NCBI GenBank assembly: GCA_005793295.1
Contig: SXSX01000158.1
Coordinates: 1-16,906, forward strand
DNA: 16,906 nt
Reading direction: 5' to 3'
DNA from: Burkholderiales bacterium
GTDB taxonomy: Bacteria > Pseudomonadota > Gammaproteobacteria > Burkholderiales > Burkholderiaceae_C
Part shown: positions 7,555 to 15,513 of the stretch, piece after piece
How the letters are laid out: each line of letters starts with the position of its first letter
Position numbering within the stretch: the first letter of the stretch is position 1
The notes under the pieces: generated by a model
What the model saw: the letters and a program-made list of their open reading frames with translations, nothing else
Told to the model about the DNA's origin: nothing
Databases searched by the model: none
Position numbers and translations under genes: made by a program

Positions 7555-8238
7555 CTAAGGCTGCAAGCGGTAGGGCTCTTCGAAGTCTAAAAAATCACGC
7601 TCTTTCAATGCGGCGTCAACCCAGGCTTGGACACCTGGTAAAGACGAAACGCGATTGATGTAGGCAGTGATAGCCGCTGGCACGGGCAAGGCGTAGGTTT
7701 TTAAACGCATGCAAACGGGGGCGTAGTAAGCGTCGATCACAGAAAACTCGCCAAACAGCATAGGGCCGCCGTGCCTATCAAGCAGTTGCGTCCACATCGC
7801 AACGATGCGTGCTACATCTGTGCGGACAGCTGGTGTATCGCGCCAAATTAACGCGCCTTGCGCAGCTAAAGAGGCCTCGATGTTCATCGGGCAGTTGGCT
7901 CGCAAGCCCATAAATCCCGCATGCATTTCAGCGCACAGACTTCGCGCAAGGGCGCGTGCGCTGGAACTTTCGGGCCAAAGTTTTTTCTCTGGAAATGTCT
8001 CGGCCACATACTCTGCAATGGCCAAGGTGTCCCAAACAGCAAGCTCACCGTCTTGTAGCACAGGAACTTTTCCTGCTGGAGAAATGGATTGGAGTCTTTG
8101 TTTGAAATCGGACTCAGGCGTGAAGCCATCGAACCTCACGAATACTTCTTCAAACGCAATCTGCGCTTGCGTCAGTAATACCCAAGGCCGCATGGACCAG
8201 GATGAATAATTTTTATTGCCAATAAAGAGCTTGAGCAT
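7555..8238 (-). CDS. glutathione S-transferase family protein
   Basis: A 227-residue cytosolic GST-fold protein. The N-terminal thioredoxin-like half begins MLKLFIGNKNYSSWSMRPW, with serines at about 11-15 in the place where GSTs activate glutathione. The glutathione-binding segment GKVPVLQDGELAVWDTLAIAEYVAE follows, with the cis-proline VP. The C-terminal all-helical half includes SVIDAYYAPVCMRL, the usual conserved Asp-containing helix. The substrate is unknown, and glutathione use is inferred from the fold. It lies between the lytic transglycosylase gene (15 bases upstream) and cca (22 bases downstream) and is probably cotranscribed with them. An AAGAAG sequence precedes the ATG and supports the start. 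Confidence 0.93.
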   Translation of the reverse strand: MLKLFIGNKNYSSWSMRPWVLLTQAQIAFEEVFVRFDGFTPESDFKQRLQSISPAGKVPVLQDGELAVWDTLAIAEYVAETFPEKKLWPESSSARALARSLCAEMHAGFMGLRANCPMNIEASLAAQGALIWRDTPAVRTDVARIVAMWTQLLDRHGGPMLFGEFSVIDAYYAPVCMRLKTYALPVPAAITAYINRVSSLPGVQAWVDAALKERDFLDFEEPYRLQP

Positions 8239-8253
8239 AAAGTCTTCTTTGGT

Positions 8254-10257
8254 TTAAGGTAAATCCAGCCCGTCTTCGGGTGTCATGGCATCGACTGGCC
8301 CAATCGTTCCTAAGCGCGACTTGATGGATTGCGGTTGTCCGGTTAATAACGCAGAGTAAAGCGTGGTGTTGGAAATTACTTTTTTGACGTAATCGCGCGT
8401 TTCATGAAATGGAATATTCTCCGCCCAAATCGCTGCCTCTATGGTGGGGCTGCCACTTTGACCGCGCCACAAACGGGAGCGACTTGGCCCTGCGTTGTAG
8501 GCGGCAGCGGCCAGCGGCATGGAGCCACTGAAACTATCTAAAACCAATTTGAGGTAGCCCGTTCCAATGGCAATATTGGTTTCGCGGTCGGTGATTTTGT
8601 GGGGTGTAAAGTCAGTGAGGCCGATTTTTTTTGCGGTCCACTTCGCGGTTGCTGGCATCACCTGCATCAAGCCGGAAGCACCCACACCGGATTTGGCGTC
8701 CATGATGAAACGACTCTCTTGGCGAATCAAACCATACACATAGGCGGGATCAAGCCCAATGCTTTGTGCCCGCGTAACGACAGAGTTTTTATACGGCATA
8801 GGAAATCGCTGATCCAAGTCGACCAAGACTTTTGTTCGGTCGCTGGTATTGATGCACCGGTCCCAGACTTCAGCGCGGCAAGCCAGATCAGCCGCTGCCA
8901 GCAAAGCCCTGTCATCCATTCCGCCCTTGGTATGAAGGCTGATGCTGTAGTTCCATTCGCGAACACCTTCAGCCCGCAGGCCTAAACGAATCGCGTACAG
9001 CGCCCGTTGGAGACCCGGGTTGGTGCGGGCTAACTCTTTTTCTTCAAGGGTGGGCGGGGCGGGGCGAGGGGGGAAGCTGCTGCGTTGGCCCAGCTCCTCT
9101 AACGCCAGTTGTTCGTAAAAACCTTTGATTCCGGCGATGCTTTGCAGTTGGGTAAAGGCTTGGATTCGCGCTGTCTCGCTGGGGCGTTGGGCTAAAACGG
9201 CGCGCCCTCCCCAGTACATCCATCCGCTTTCGTTGCGCAATGCAATAGGCATAGCGTTGATAGCCTCTTGCACCTGTTGCCAACGCCCAGCGCGCAAAGC
9301 CGCCCGTGCGGCCCACACGAGGTGGTCTTCGTGCATATGAACGAACTGCCCCCGGGCATAAAAATCGGCCGCATTGTTGGAATGCTTTCTAGCGGCTTGT
9401 TTGCCGATCACGCCCCAAATCCAGCTTCGCTCTTCGGTGGTCAATTGGGCGCGCCAACGCAGTTTTTCTACTTCAACAGCAGCTTCGGCAGGGTCTAAAT
9501 AGGCTTGGCGAATCAAAGCCAGCGACACCATTTCTCGGGTTTGAGGGCGCAACGCAGTGAGTTTGTCGCTAAGGTATTTGCCAGGATTGAGATAAATAGA
9601 GTTGACCGTTTTGACCCAGCTCCCATTTAACATGCCAACCGCTTGGGTTGCAATCCGCAAGCGGTCATTTTCCATGCCTAGGCGGGCACGAATCCAAGCT
9701 GTTTGTGCGGGTAATTTTTTATGTTCAATCAGTTGCTCGGCAATACCAGCGCACGCCTCATCGCCCTCACGCAAAGACAGCCACAGGTCTTGTACTGTTT
9801 TGGCAACGTCAGCGCCTTTGCTGACATAGTCACTCCACAAGGCGTAGCACTGCAACGCTCGCTCATCGCCCATGCGGTACTGGCTGTATTCTTGGTCAAA
9901 GGTGGGCCAGTCGCGGTTGCGCCCTAACTGCAAAAGCCATTCGGCGCGAAGCCTGTCCTCTTGGTAAGTTCCCGCAATACGTCCCAGCGCCGTTTGAATT
10001 TCGGTTTTACTGGCGGTATCTAAGCGCGAAGACATCTCCCAATACACCGCCCAAGGCTCGAGCGAAGATCCGCGAACCTGGCCTAGAAGCGCAGCCATGC
10101 GTTTGCGGTCCCGTTGTTTGTAGGCTTGTGCGATGTCAACAATCGCCTCGTCGCTGCGGGCCGAATCGGCGTTTTGCGCGATGGCTAGCGGCGTGCTTAA
10201 TGAAAAAAGGGCACTGCCAAGGGCAAGTGCTGTCAAAATGGTTCTGAATAACTGCAT
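8254..10257 (-). CDS. slt: soluble lytic murein transglycosylase (Slt70-like)
   Basis: A 667-residue periplasmic enzyme that cleaves peptidoglycan between MurNAc and GlcNAc, forming 1,6-anhydro ends. Residues 1-28 look like a Sec signal peptide ending in LAIAQ-type cleavage sequence. Residues from about 30 to 480 are helical and correspond to the superhelical U-shaped domain of Slt70. The catalytic SLT domain holds YGLIRQESRF with catalytic Glu514, SGVGASGLMQVMPATA (523-538), and AAAAYNAGPSRSRLWRG (583-599). All motifs of a family 1 transglycosylase are present and the length is close to E. coli Slt (645). It is the first gene of the slt-GST-cca group. Its ATG at 10257 lies 9 bases from the ATG of the divergent cyclo-ligase, so its promoter must sit inside that gene. 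No clear Shine-Dalgarno is seen. Confidence 0.95.
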   Translation of the reverse strand: MQLFRTILTALALGSALFSLSTPLAIAQNADSARSDEAIVDIAQAYKQRDRKRMAALLGQVRGSSLEPWAVYWEMSSRLDTASKTEIQTALGRIAGTYQEDRLRAEWLLQLGRNRDWPTFDQEYSQYRMGDERALQCYALWSDYVSKGADVAKTVQDLWLSLREGDEACAGIAEQLIEHKKLPAQTAWIRARLGMENDRLRIATQAVGMLNGSWVKTVNSIYLNPGKYLSDKLTALRPQTREMVSLALIRQAYLDPAEAAVEVEKLRWRAQLTTEERSWIWGVIGKQAARKHSNNAADFYARGQFVHMHEDHLVWAARAALRAGRWQQVQEAINAMPIALRNESGWMYWGGRAVLAQRPSETARIQAFTQLQSIAGIKGFYEQLALEELGQRSSFPPRPAPPTLEEKELARTNPGLQRALYAIRLGLRAEGVREWNYSISLHTKGGMDDRALLAAADLACRAEVWDRCINTSDRTKVLVDLDQRFPMPYKNSVVTRAQSIGLDPAYVYGLIRQESRFIMDAKSGVGASGLMQVMPATAKWTAKKIGLTDFTPHKITDRETNIAIGTGYLKLVLDSFSGSMPLAAAAYNAGPSRSRLWRGQSGSPTIEAAIWAENIPFHETRDYVKKVISNTTLYSALLTGQPQSIKSRLGTIGPVDAMTPEDGLDLP

Positions 10258-10266
10258 GTGGTGATT

Positions 10267-10890
10267 ATGGACAAATCTATGGACCCCAAAGGACTGGAAA
10301 AAAAGGTATTGCGTAAAGCCTTGTTAGAGCAAAGGTTTAATTTGCCAGACCGATTGCACCGGGCGGAGTTACTGCTGCGGGTGATGCGTATTTGGTTGGT
10401 GGGGCGAACCGACACCACCATCGGCGCGTATTGGCCTATCAAAGGGGAATTTGACCCTTTGCCCGCTTTGCACCGATGGAAAGAAGATGGCGAGCTCAAC
10501 GAAGAACCGCAGCGCAGGCGAATCGCTTTGCCGGTCATCAATAAATTACATAAAACGATGACCTTTCACACTTGGTACCCCGGGTGTCCTATGGAAGAAG
10601 ACGCCTATGGCATCCCCAAACCCAAAGACACCGAAATGGTCGCGCCGAGTTTGTTGTTTGTCCCGTGTGTCGGCTACAGCGCAGGCGGATACCGTTTGGG
10701 TTACGGCGGCGGTTTTTATGACCGTATGTTGGCCAGCTTAAAACCCAAGCCTTTTACCGTAGGTTTGGGGTTTGGGGTGGGGTACGTTCCAGACTTTGAG
10801 CCTGAGGCGCATGACATTCCCCTAGACGCCATCCTCACCGACCATGGCGTTGCTTGGCCCGTAGAGTCTTCGGTTCGATCCGAGCGTTAG
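10267..10890 (+). CDS. ygfA: 5-formyltetrahydrofolate cyclo-ligase
   Basis: This ATP-dependent enzyme converts 5-formyl-THF to 5,10-methenyl-THF, returning a storage or inhibitory folate to the one-carbon pool. Seen motifs, numbered from the ATG at 10267 (207 residues): KKVLRKALLEQR near the N-terminus, IGAYWPIKGEFDP (52-64), RRIALPVI (84-91 region), FVPCVGY and the signature GYRLGYGGGFYDR (141-153), which forms the ATP/phosphate-binding loop. Length fits the family. The start is uncertain: GTG at 10258, ATG at 10267 or ATG at 10279 are all in frame. I chose 10267, which has a weak GTGGTG before it. The gene diverges from slt with almost no spacer and converges on the DUF6279 gene with 12 bases between stops. 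Confidence 0.93.
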   Translation: MDKSMDPKGLEKKVLRKALLEQRFNLPDRLHRAELLLRVMRIWLVGRTDTTIGAYWPIKGEFDPLPALHRWKEDGELNEEPQRRRIALPVINKLHKTMTFHTWYPGCPMEEDAYGIPKPKDTEMVAPSLLFVPCVGYSAGGYRLGYGGGFYDRMLASLKPKPFTVGLGFGVGYVPDFEPEAHDIPLDAILTDHGVAWPVESSVRSER

Positions 10891-10902
10891 AGCTTTAGAA
10901 AA

Positions 10903-11805
10903 TTAGAGCGCCTCTCGGTGTAGGAGCATCGCTTCTTGCTGGTAGCCCAGTAAAGTCGCAATGAGTTTTTTGCGTTGTTTGGGGCTGGCACTGTTGTGCA
11001 ATTGAGCCAACGCTTTACAGGTTTGCACGGCGCTACGGATTTTGAAGTCTTGGTAGACCGAATCACTCGATTGTTGCCATTGGGCGTTCCAGGCTTTGAG
11101 CGCAATGAGTGCCGTTGCAGGGTCGGCCTTTTGTAATCCGGCGAGGCTGCTGAGCCCCAACTTTTGGCGGCGTGTTACTTCCGAAAAATACAGATTTTCT
11201 TCTTCTTTGGTTTGGTGCAAAGCGACATGAAGCTGTTGCAATTGCAGTGAACTCAAAGCGCCATAAAAATCTTCGGTGCGCTCGGTGAATTTATCCGCAC
11301 GGCGGTAATCCTCGCGCCATTTCTTTGTCTTTTTTTCAAACGCCTTAGCCATGAAGTCGAGTTGTGCGTTGGTAAGCGTAGGCACGATAGCAGCTGCACT
11401 TGGCAAAACCCGCTCGCTGAGCGCATCCATTCGAACCATAGTTTTTTCATATAACTCGCACACCTGAGGACCCGTTACATTCCCACTCGCCATCGATTGG
11501 GCTGATTCGAGTAAATCGGCAATGCGGGGTAGTTCCTCTTTTCGGTGCCAATCCAGCAGCTTGCTTAACTCGGCGCGGGTTTGTGTGCCTTGGGATTTGT
11601 CAAAATCCGCATACCCATCTAGCCACCAGTAAAGAAGCGTTGGTGCATTGTTGTAGCTTAGCCGCAGCGCGGAGCAGCCGCCCAAAGCCAGCGCCAAACC
11701 CAAGCCCCAAAGCCAGGCCCGGGGCGGGGCGCTGATAATGGGAGTTATTTGGCGTGCCTTACTTTGTAGGTGAATGCGTGCCAGCCAAGATTTCAAAAAA
11801 GGCAT
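10903..11805 (-). CDS. DUF6279 family lipoprotein
   Basis: A 300-residue predicted lipoprotein when started at the ATG at 11805. A rather long polar N-region of about 30 residues is followed by a hydrophobic segment and the lipobox LGGC with acylated Cys44. The mature part begins with SALRLSYNNAPTLLYWWLD, a tyrosine- and tryptophan-rich opening typical of DUF6279 proteins, and is otherwise largely helical and rich in Lys, Gln and Glu. The function of the family is unknown. Longer in-frame starts exist at 11880 and 11907, but they would overlap the glmU coding region by 70 or more bases and would put the signal sequence over 65 residues into the protein. The lipobox supports export to the envelope; the family name is by resemblance. 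Confidence 0.83.
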   Translation of the reverse strand: MPFLKSWLARIHLQSKARQITPIISAPPRAWLWGLGLALALGGCSALRLSYNNAPTLLYWWLDGYADFDKSQGTQTRAELSKLLDWHRKEELPRIADLLESAQSMASGNVTGPQVCELYEKTMVRMDALSERVLPSAAAIVPTLTNAQLDFMAKAFEKKTKKWREDYRRADKFTERTEDFYGALSSLQLQQLHVALHQTKEEENLYFSEVTRRQKLGLSSLAGLQKADPATALIALKAWNAQWQQSSDSVYQDFKIRSAVQTCKALAQLHNSASPKQRKKLIATLLGYQQEAMLLHREAL

Positions 11806-11809
11806 ACCA

Positions 11810-13249
11810 GTGAGCTCAAACCATTCAGAAAAACGCAAAAGTACCACGGCCGCGTCTTTACCTGCTGTTGATGTGGTCATTATGGCGGCGGGTAAAGGCA
11901 CGCGCATGAAAAGCCGGCTGCCTAAAGTCTTACAAAAACTCTCCTACCAGACCTTGGTGCAACACGTCTTAGCAACCGCAGAACAGCTTCATGCGAGAAG
12001 CGCGGTCGTCATTACCGGCCATGAAGCTGCGCAAGTCGAATCCGTCTTGTCAAAAACGTCATCCGCCTTGCCTTTGAAGTTTGTGCGTCAAGAACCGCAG
12101 TTAGGTACGGGACACGCCGTCCAACAAGCAGTTCCCGTTTTGGCCGACGATGGCGTGGTGGTGGTGCTCTCGGGGGACGTTCCCTTAACCCAAGCCGACA
12201 CCTTGCACGCCTTGATCGCGCTGTGCGCAGGACAGCATTTGGCGCTGTTGACCTTGAATATGCCAGACCCCACGGGCTACGGCCGCATTGAGCGCAACGG
12301 CGACTCTGTTCGCGCGATTGTGGAACACAAAGATGCCAGCCCAGCGCAAAGGGCTTTGACCGAAATTTACAGCGGCATCATGGCAGTCCCTGCGCGTTTG
12401 CTCAAAGGCTGGCTGGCGCGGCTTGATAACAACAATGCCCAAGGCGAGTATTACCTGACCGACATTGTGAAATTTGCTGTTCAAGACGGCGTAAGTGTCG
12501 TGGCCCACACGATCACAGACGCGGTGCAGGTGGCTGGAATCAACAGCCCCGTGCAACTGGCCGAACTCGAGCGCGCTTACCAACAGCGGCAGGCCTTGGC
12601 GCTCATGGAGCAAGGCGTTCGGCTCAAATACCCGGCGCGGCGGGATAATCGCGGTGTGTTGGAGTGTGCCGGTGACGTAGAAATCGATGTCAATTGCATA
12701 TTTGAAGGCCACGTCGCTTTGGGCGAAGGCGTAAAAATCGGTGCGAACTGCGTGATTTCAAATTGCACGATTGCAGCCGGCGCAGTGATTCATCCTTTCA
12801 CGCACATCGATGGCGAAAAGCTCGGCGTGACCGTGGGTGAGGATGCCCGCGTAGGCCCCTTCGCCCGCTTGCGCCCCGGCGCACAGCTGGGCGCGGATGT
12901 CCACATTGGCAACTTTGTGGAAGTGAAAAACTCCACACTAGCCCAGGGTGCAAAAGCAAATCATTTGGCTTATCTGGGCGACGCTACCGTAGGCGAGCGC
13001 GTCAACTACGGCGCAGGCTCCATCACCGCCAACTACGACGGGGCTAACAAACACTGCACCGTGATTGAGGCTGATGTGCACATTGGCAGCAACTGCGTAT
13101 TAGTCGCCCCCGTCACCATCGGCGCGGGTGGCACGGTGGGAGGCGGCTCGACAATTACCAAGAGCACGGAGGCGGGCGCGTTGAGCGTGGCGCGGGGGAA
13201 GCAGGTGAGTGTCGTTAACTACAAGCGGCCGGAGAAAAGACCCCAATAA
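11810..13249 (+). CDS. glmU: GlmU, bifunctional UDP-GlcNAc pyrophosphorylase / glucosamine-1-phosphate acetyltransferase
   Basis: GlmU acetylates glucosamine-1-phosphate and then joins it to UTP, giving UDP-GlcNAc for peptidoglycan and LPS. The N-terminal uridylyltransferase domain has IMAAGKGTRMKSRLPKVLQ (from residue 24) and the GTGHAVQQA nucleotide-binding segment. The left-handed beta-helix domain follows, with hexapeptide repeats from about residue 300, RLRPGA, the catalytic His385 in ANHLAYLGD, and NYGAGSITANYDGANK. I chose the GTG at 11810 because AAAAGG lies 7 bases before it, giving 479 residues, close to the family length. An ATG at 11774 is in frame but lacks a clear ribosome site and overlaps the divergent lipoprotein gene. 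The 25 bases to the next (convergent) stop hold no clear terminator. Confidence 0.96.
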   Translation: MSSNHSEKRKSTTAASLPAVDVVIMAAGKGTRMKSRLPKVLQKLSYQTLVQHVLATAEQLHARSAVVITGHEAAQVESVLSKTSSALPLKFVRQEPQLGTGHAVQQAVPVLADDGVVVVLSGDVPLTQADTLHALIALCAGQHLALLTLNMPDPTGYGRIERNGDSVRAIVEHKDASPAQRALTEIYSGIMAVPARLLKGWLARLDNNNAQGEYYLTDIVKFAVQDGVSVVAHTITDAVQVAGINSPVQLAELERAYQQRQALALMEQGVRLKYPARRDNRGVLECAGDVEIDVNCIFEGHVALGEGVKIGANCVISNCTIAAGAVIHPFTHIDGEKLGVTVGEDARVGPFARLRPGAQLGADVHIGNFVEVKNSTLAQGAKANHLAYLGDATVGERVNYGAGSITANYDGANKHCTVIEADVHIGSNCVLVAPVTIGAGGTVGGGSTITKSTEAGALSVARGKQVSVVNYKRPEKRPQ

Positions 13250-13274
13250 TCTATAGGCTAAAGAGCGCTATCAA

Positions 13275-15149
13275 TTACTCGCGATACGTTTTGGTGCTGA
13301 AAGCCGAGGCCGCTGGTTTCGACAAGGCGGGGTTCTTTTTGATGTACTGGAGGAAAGAGTCCGCGTAATCCAAATAGGTGTTTTCCTTGAGACTCTTGTC
13401 AATGCCTTTGAGCGTCACGTAGTTATCACCGCCACCCGCTGTGAAATCATTAGTAATCACTTTATAGGTTTTGCTCAAGTCAAAGCTGGCCCATTGGCCA
13501 TTGCTTTGGATTTCAAGGTTGCTGGCACGAGCGCCTTTGCCTTTGGTAATGTCTGTATCAAAACGCAAGCCGGCAGTGAAGGGATACGCACCGGAGCCCG
13601 TACCTCCGTTGTTACCCAGCATCGAATCAATGCCATCTTCTAGGGTGTCTTTGACCTGCTGACCCGTCATGGTGATACGAACCAAAACGTTTTTGAATGG
13701 TAATAGTGTGTAGACCTTGCCGACAGTAATGTCGCCTACTGCAATGTCAATGCGAACACCCCCCGCATTTTGCAATGCGATGTCAGCGCCACCAAAAGTT
13801 TGGCCTTGTAATAAAAAGGCTTGCGCAACCAGTTGTTGTATGTCACCCCCACGGGCAATGACACCAGGATCCTTGTTACAGATATCACCCAAGCTAGAGC
13901 GAGTGACATCGCTTTTGGAGCCCACACCTGGAACGCGTCGCAGGCACAGGTTCTCGGATGATTTGCCCACCAGAACTGAACCCAGAGCAACTTTGGCATC
14001 GCTGAAAGGCTTCAAAGCCGCCATCGTTTCGGTCAAAGGCGCTGTGATCCTGAAAACGCCTGAATCATTCAATGCTTTTTTGTACGATGCCGCATCGGCT
14101 GCGGTTGCGGCTGCCGAGCCCTCTTTGAAGGTGTCGCCGACAAGAACCATGGGAGCACCATGGCAAGCGCTCACATGCCCTTTGTTGTCAAAATCCACCT
14201 TGAGTTTTCCAACCACATAGCTGTATTGCCAGGCTTGGACCACACAAACCGGTTGCCCACTCGCATTGGTGAGTTTTGTGGGGTAGTCGCCTTCAGGGCT
14301 TAAGCCAAAACTTTTCAAGCTGTCTGGACCCAGCAGTGTGTGGGAATCACCACCAACCACCACGTCGACGCCTTTAAGTTTGGTGGCTAATTGGGTCACG
14401 TCAAACTCATAGCCCACATGGCTCATGACGATGATCTTATTGACACCTTGCTTGGTGAGGGCGTCAATGGCGCTTTGTGTGCTGACCACCTCATCGCGAA
14501 ACACCGTAGATGCGTCAGGACGTGAAGCATTTTTAGTTTTTTGGGCAATCGTGACACCCACAATGCCAATTTTTTGACCCGCACGGGTTACTGTCGTGTA
14601 AGGTTGAAATTTTCCTGCGATAGGAGATGTCGCGCTGGTACGAACGTTAGACGACAGCAACGATGTTTTGCATTTTTTAGGGTCCTGGTTCAATAAGCCG
14701 ATGAACTTGGCCAGCCCCTTATCGCCAGTATCAAACTCATGGTTACCAAAAGTCATCGCGTCAAAGCAGACGGTATTCATTGCAATCGCGTCAGCCTCGC
14801 CCTCACTTTGGGTGAAGTACAAGTCGCCAGTCAGGGCATCGCCTGCATGCAGTTTGATGACGTTGGTGCTTTTTGAGGCCTCTTCGCTGATCGCTGCGGC
14901 TACCCGTGCGAATCCACCCATGGGCAAGCTCACCGCTTTGGTGACACCTGCAGCATTGGGCAGTTGAAGCGTTGTGTTTTCCTCGTCAAGCCTCGAATGG
15001 TGGTCATTGATGTGGAGCAATGTCAAACTGAAGGGAAAGGTATTGACTTCAGAAGAGCCGACGTAACCTGTCAAAGCGATGGACAGCAGGCCTACGCTCA
15101 ATACCGATTGGATGATGCCAGTGCTTCTTTTGGTGATTCGTTGTTTCAT
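13275..15149 (-). CDS. secreted 5'-nucleotidase / metallophosphatase (UshA-like), with a broken lipobox
   Basis: A 624-residue, two-domain exported phosphatase that releases phosphate from nucleotides in the periplasm or at the surface. The metallophosphoesterase half carries the metal motifs LHINDHH (Asp49, His51), GDALTGD (Asp104), FGNHEFD (Asn136, His137), SHVGYEFD and GGDSHTLLG. The C-terminal 5'-nucleotidase half has LQNAGGVRIDI, TLLPFKNVLV and TAGGGDNYVTLKG, which form the substrate pocket. The N-terminus is a basic, then hydrophobic signal sequence ending LTGYVGSSE: the position where a lipoprotein would have Cys is Tyr29 (TAC). It may therefore be released or remain membrane-tethered by an uncleaved helix. 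Single gene, convergent with glmU. No Shine-Dalgarno is obvious. The substrate range is inferred from the family. Confidence 0.94.
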   Translation of the reverse strand: MKQRITKRSTGIIQSVLSVGLLSIALTGYVGSSEVNTFPFSLTLLHINDHHSRLDEENTTLQLPNAAGVTKAVSLPMGGFARVAAAISEEASKSTNVIKLHAGDALTGDLYFTQSEGEADAIAMNTVCFDAMTFGNHEFDTGDKGLAKFIGLLNQDPKKCKTSLLSSNVRTSATSPIAGKFQPYTTVTRAGQKIGIVGVTIAQKTKNASRPDASTVFRDEVVSTQSAIDALTKQGVNKIIVMSHVGYEFDVTQLATKLKGVDVVVGGDSHTLLGPDSLKSFGLSPEGDYPTKLTNASGQPVCVVQAWQYSYVVGKLKVDFDNKGHVSACHGAPMVLVGDTFKEGSAAATAADAASYKKALNDSGVFRITAPLTETMAALKPFSDAKVALGSVLVGKSSENLCLRRVPGVGSKSDVTRSSLGDICNKDPGVIARGGDIQQLVAQAFLLQGQTFGGADIALQNAGGVRIDIAVGDITVGKVYTLLPFKNVLVRITMTGQQVKDTLEDGIDSMLGNNGGTGSGAYPFTAGLRFDTDITKGKGARASNLEIQSNGQWASFDLSKTYKVITNDFTAGGGDNYVTLKGIDKSLKENTYLDYADSFLQYIKKNPALSKPAASAFSTKTYRE

Positions 15150-15261
15150 GGCAAATCATTTAACAAGGAAAAGATGATTTTTAATCAAAATTGCGACAAG
15201 TTGATGAAGGCTAAACAAACGCTAACCGCACGATTCATTCGTTTGGTGCTATATTTCGGAT
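15150..15261. promoter_or_regulatory. divergent intergenic region between 5'-nucleotidase and toxin-antitoxin genes
   Basis: These 112 bases must hold the promoters of both the nucleotidase gene (minus) and the antitoxin gene (plus). A TATATT hexamer at 15250-15255 resembles a -10 box but lies only 6 bases before the antitoxin ATG and has no matching -35 element at the right distance. A small dyad GATTTTTAATC (15175-15185) is also present. No terminator or strong operator was seen. The regulatory role is inferred only from gene orientation. Confidence 0.35.
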
Positions 15262-15513
15262 ATGCAAACCTTTTCCGCCAACGAAGCCAAAACCCAGTTT
15301 GGGCAATTCATTGACCTCGCTCAGCGTGAGCCAGTGCGTGTGATGCGTCGCGATCGTGTGGTGGGTGTGATGGTCTCGGCGCAAGACTATGAAGCCATGC
15401 GCGAGTTTTACGCCAACCGACTGCAACACACATTGGTTCAAACAGCAGCGCAAGCAGAACGTGCGGGCATGACGCCAGAACTGCTGGAAGACTTGTTGCG
15501 CGATGAGTCTTAA
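15262..15513 (+). CDS. Phd/YefM-family antitoxin
   Basis: An 83-residue protein of the type II antitoxin Phd/YefM family. The N-terminal DNA-binding fold shows the typical order: SANEAKTQFGQFIDLAQ (5-21), then REPVRVMRRDRVVGVMVSAQDYEAM (22-46), the family's basic strand followed by the V(V/L)xS..DYE element. The C-terminal 35 residues are more variable and, by family knowledge, usually wrap the toxin. The gene overlaps the PIN toxin gene by 11 bases, the standard antitoxin-first arrangement, and the two are expected to be autoregulated as a complex. There is no good ribosome site before the ATG, so translation may be weak or leaderless; that is speculation. Confidence 0.9.
   Translation: MQTFSANEAKTQFGQFIDLAQREPVRVMRRDRVVGVMVSAQDYEAMREFYANRLQHTLVQTAAQAERAGMTPELLEDLLRDES

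Noticed and set aside
12185..12712. 175-codon open frame on the minus strand inside glmU
   Set aside because: Antisense shadow of glmU; no motif or ribosome site of its own.
13250..13274. possible terminator between glmU and the nucleotidase gene (AGCGCT)
   Set aside because: Only a 6-base palindrome, no stem with loop and no T-run follows.
13717..14220. 167-codon open frame on the plus strand inside the nucleotidase gene
   Set aside because: Antisense to a well-supported gene and of low-complexity Pro/Ala/Ser/Thr composition.
15241..15269. GTTTG/CAAAC inverted repeat around the antitoxin start as an operator
   Set aside because: Only 5-base arms with a 19-base loop and reaching into the coding sequence; too weak to call.
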